Of a stretch of DNA of 64,000 nt, positions 62,842 through 64,000 are shown in pieces. The stretch is from positions 89,152-153,151 of the forward strand of contig NZ_JOHS01000023.1 in assembly GCF_000725625.1 (NCBI RefSeq), written 5' to 3'. The position numbers and the translations under genes were made by a program. The stretch's first letter is position 1, and each line of letters starts with the position of its first letter. The notes beneath the pieces are model-generated. The model was not told the origin of the DNA, did not search any database, and was given only the letters and a program-made list of their open reading frames with translations. This stretch comes from Streptomyces sp. NRRL F-6676 (GTDB taxonomy: Bacteria; Actinomycetota; Actinomycetes; Streptomycetales; Streptomycetaceae).

Positions 62842-63690
62842 ATGCCCGCGCCGAAGGAACTCGACCCTTCCACGTCCCTCACCGCGCTCTACGGCGCGAA
62901 GCTGCGCAAGCTCCGTGTGCGGTCCGGGCTCACCCAGCGCCGGCTGGGCGACCTGATCCCGATTGCCCACAGCCGGATCGCCCAGTACGAGTTGGGCAAG
63001 GAGATCCCACCCGAGGACGTCAACGCCAAGCTGGACACGGTCCTGGAGGCCGACGGCGACCTCGTCGCCCTGTGGGGCCACATCAAACGGACACCGATCC
63101 CGGACTGGGCGCGGAAGTTCATGGAGTACGAGGCCAAGGCGATCGCCATGCACAAGTACATGGCGCACAGCGTGCCCGGCCTGCTCCAGACCGCCGCGTA
63201 CGCGCGCGAGCTGCTGCGCCTGGGGCAACCCTGGTGCACGGCAGAGGAGATCGACGCGAAGGTAGCGGCCCGGCTCGGTCGGCAGGGCCTGCTGCGCAGG
63301 CCGCAGCCGCCGCTGCTGTGGGTGGTACTGGACGAATCGGTGATCCGTCGGCCCGTGGGAGGGCCGACAGCCATGCGCGACCAGTTGAATCATGTGCTGG
63401 AGATGGCGAGGACGCCGCACGTCGAGGTGCAGGTGATCCCCTTCGCGACCGGCGGCCACTCGGCGATGGGCGGCTCACTCACTCTCCTGTCCTTCGAGAA
63501 GGCGTCGGACGTGGCGTACCTGGAAGCCGGGCACTCGGGCGAACTGGTGGAGGACAGGGCCATGGTGGCCCGTCACTCCTATCGTTACGATCTCGTGCAC
63601 GCCCAAGCCCTGCCGCCCGAGCCGTCAGCGGCCCTGATCCAGCGGGCCATGGAGGAATACGAGACATGCGCAGCACACGAGCCGACCTGA
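62842..63690 (+). CDS. XRE-family regulator with Scr1/WhiJ-like C domain
   Basis: 282 residues. N-terminal helix-turn-helix LRKLRVRSGLTQRRLGDLI, then the DUF5753 domain with MHKYMAHSVPGLLQT, YARELL and VQVIPFATGGHSAMGGSL. Usually paired with DUF397 proteins, as here (25-bp overlap). Confidence 0.92.
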   Translation: MPAPKELDPSTSLTALYGAKLRKLRVRSGLTQRRLGDLIPIAHSRIAQYELGKEIPPEDVNAKLDTVLEADGDLVALWGHIKRTPIPDWARKFMEYEAKAIAMHKYMAHSVPGLLQTAAYARELLRLGQPWCTAEEIDAKVAARLGRQGLLRRPQPPLLWVVLDESVIRRPVGGPTAMRDQLNHVLEMARTPHVEVQVIPFATGGHSAMGGSLTLLSFEKASDVAYLEAGHSGELVEDRAMVARHSYRYDLVHAQALPPEPSAALIQRAMEEYETCAAHEPT

Positions 63691-63899
63691 CGTCCGCCAC
63701 CTGGCGCAAGAGCACGTACAGCGACGGCGGCGGCGGCGACTGCCTGGAAATCGCCACCAACATTCCCCACACCGTCCCCGTCCGCGACAGCAAACACCCC
63801 GCCGGGCCGGTGCTGCTCCTGGGGCCCGCTGCCTGGGGCGCGTTCGTCGCGCAGATACGACTAGGACTTGTCCGGCCGATCAAGTTCGCAGCCAGATGA
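63666..63899 (+). CDS. DUF397 small protein, copy 2
   Basis: 77 residues: WRKSTYSDGGGGDCLEIA, VPVRDSK, WGAFVAQIR. Paralogue of copy 1. The last ~12 residues (LGLVRPIKFAAR) do not match the other copy and may read into foreign DNA. Confidence 0.88.
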   Translation: MRSTRADLTSATWRKSTYSDGGGGDCLEIATNIPHTVPVRDSKHPAGPVLLLGPAAWGAFVAQIRLGLVRPIKFAAR

Positions 63900-63947
63900 T
63901 TAGAGCTCGTAACACGATCATGGTGAGACGCGGTCTACCTTGTTGGG

Positions 63948-64000
63948 GTGTCGTCCCTCGCTGTTACTGCTTCTTCGCACTCATCGGCGTCTGCCGCCAT
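63948..64000 (+). CDS. Possible start of an unidentified gene cut by the window edge
   Basis: GTG at 63948 opens a frame VSSLAVTASSHSSASAA without a stop to the edge. The region 63870-64000 has lower GC and could be the end of an insertion sequence, but too little is visible to say. Confidence 0.25.
   Translation, partial: MSSLAVTASSHSSASAA

Overview
The window looks like Streptomyces chromosome. GC content is very high with strong third-position bias, starts are ATG or GTG behind GGAGG-type sites, and several blocks match gene neighbourhoods I recall from S. coelicolor (malR-malEFG-alpha-glucosidase, glnE, glnA2, nadE, panB). No rRNA, tRNA or CRISPR array was found.

Host backbone, 1-35 kb: a truncated drug-efflux gene and a serine hydrolase; an aldo/keto reductase; an Rsm22-like methyltransferase; a lone primase/polymerase-domain protein; an iron-uptake operon efeO-efeB-efeU plus a lipoprotein behind an iron-box-like operator; PhzF-like, map, an MFS exporter, the F420:NADPH reductase npdG, an M50 protease, a large AfsR-like regulator, a DrrAB-type ABC exporter, panB, an MFS pump followed by its TetR, an endonuclease/phosphatase-fold membrane protein, nadE, a multicopper oxidase, a secreted sedolisin, an NsrR/flavohaemoglobin nitric-oxide module with matching operators, and glnA2.

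Mobile region, 35.06-43.32 kb: an 8.2-kb integrative element sits in the 3' end of the protein-coding gene glnA2. A 54-bp perfect direct repeat marks the crossover core. The element restores the glnA2 reading frame on the left with synonymous codons and leaves the displaced original 3' end on the right. It carries a tyrosine integrase, a Xis-like protein, a P-loop ATPase, an HNH nuclease, an unusual XRE-ECF sigma fusion, a GntR repressor and a small P-loop kinase. No TraB/FtsK-like, relaxase or virion gene is visible. Its non-coding parts are crowded with palindromes rich in CTAG, 8-bp and 9-bp iterated repeats and very long perfect hairpins. This is the best candidate for an undescribed system.

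Right backbone, 43.4-60.4 kb: two divergent TetR/FAD-monooxygenase pairs in mirror orientation (one with operators close to classical tetO), glnE, the complete maltose/maltodextrin locus malR-malEFG-alpha-glucosidase, an MFS pump with two palindromic operators, and a lipoprotein. From 60.5 kb to the end is a small-gene accessory zone: a VapBC-like pair whose PIN toxin has an in-frame amber stop, a HicBA pair, and two XRE/DUF397 modules, one of which is a deleted copy of the other. An unidentified open frame runs off the right edge.
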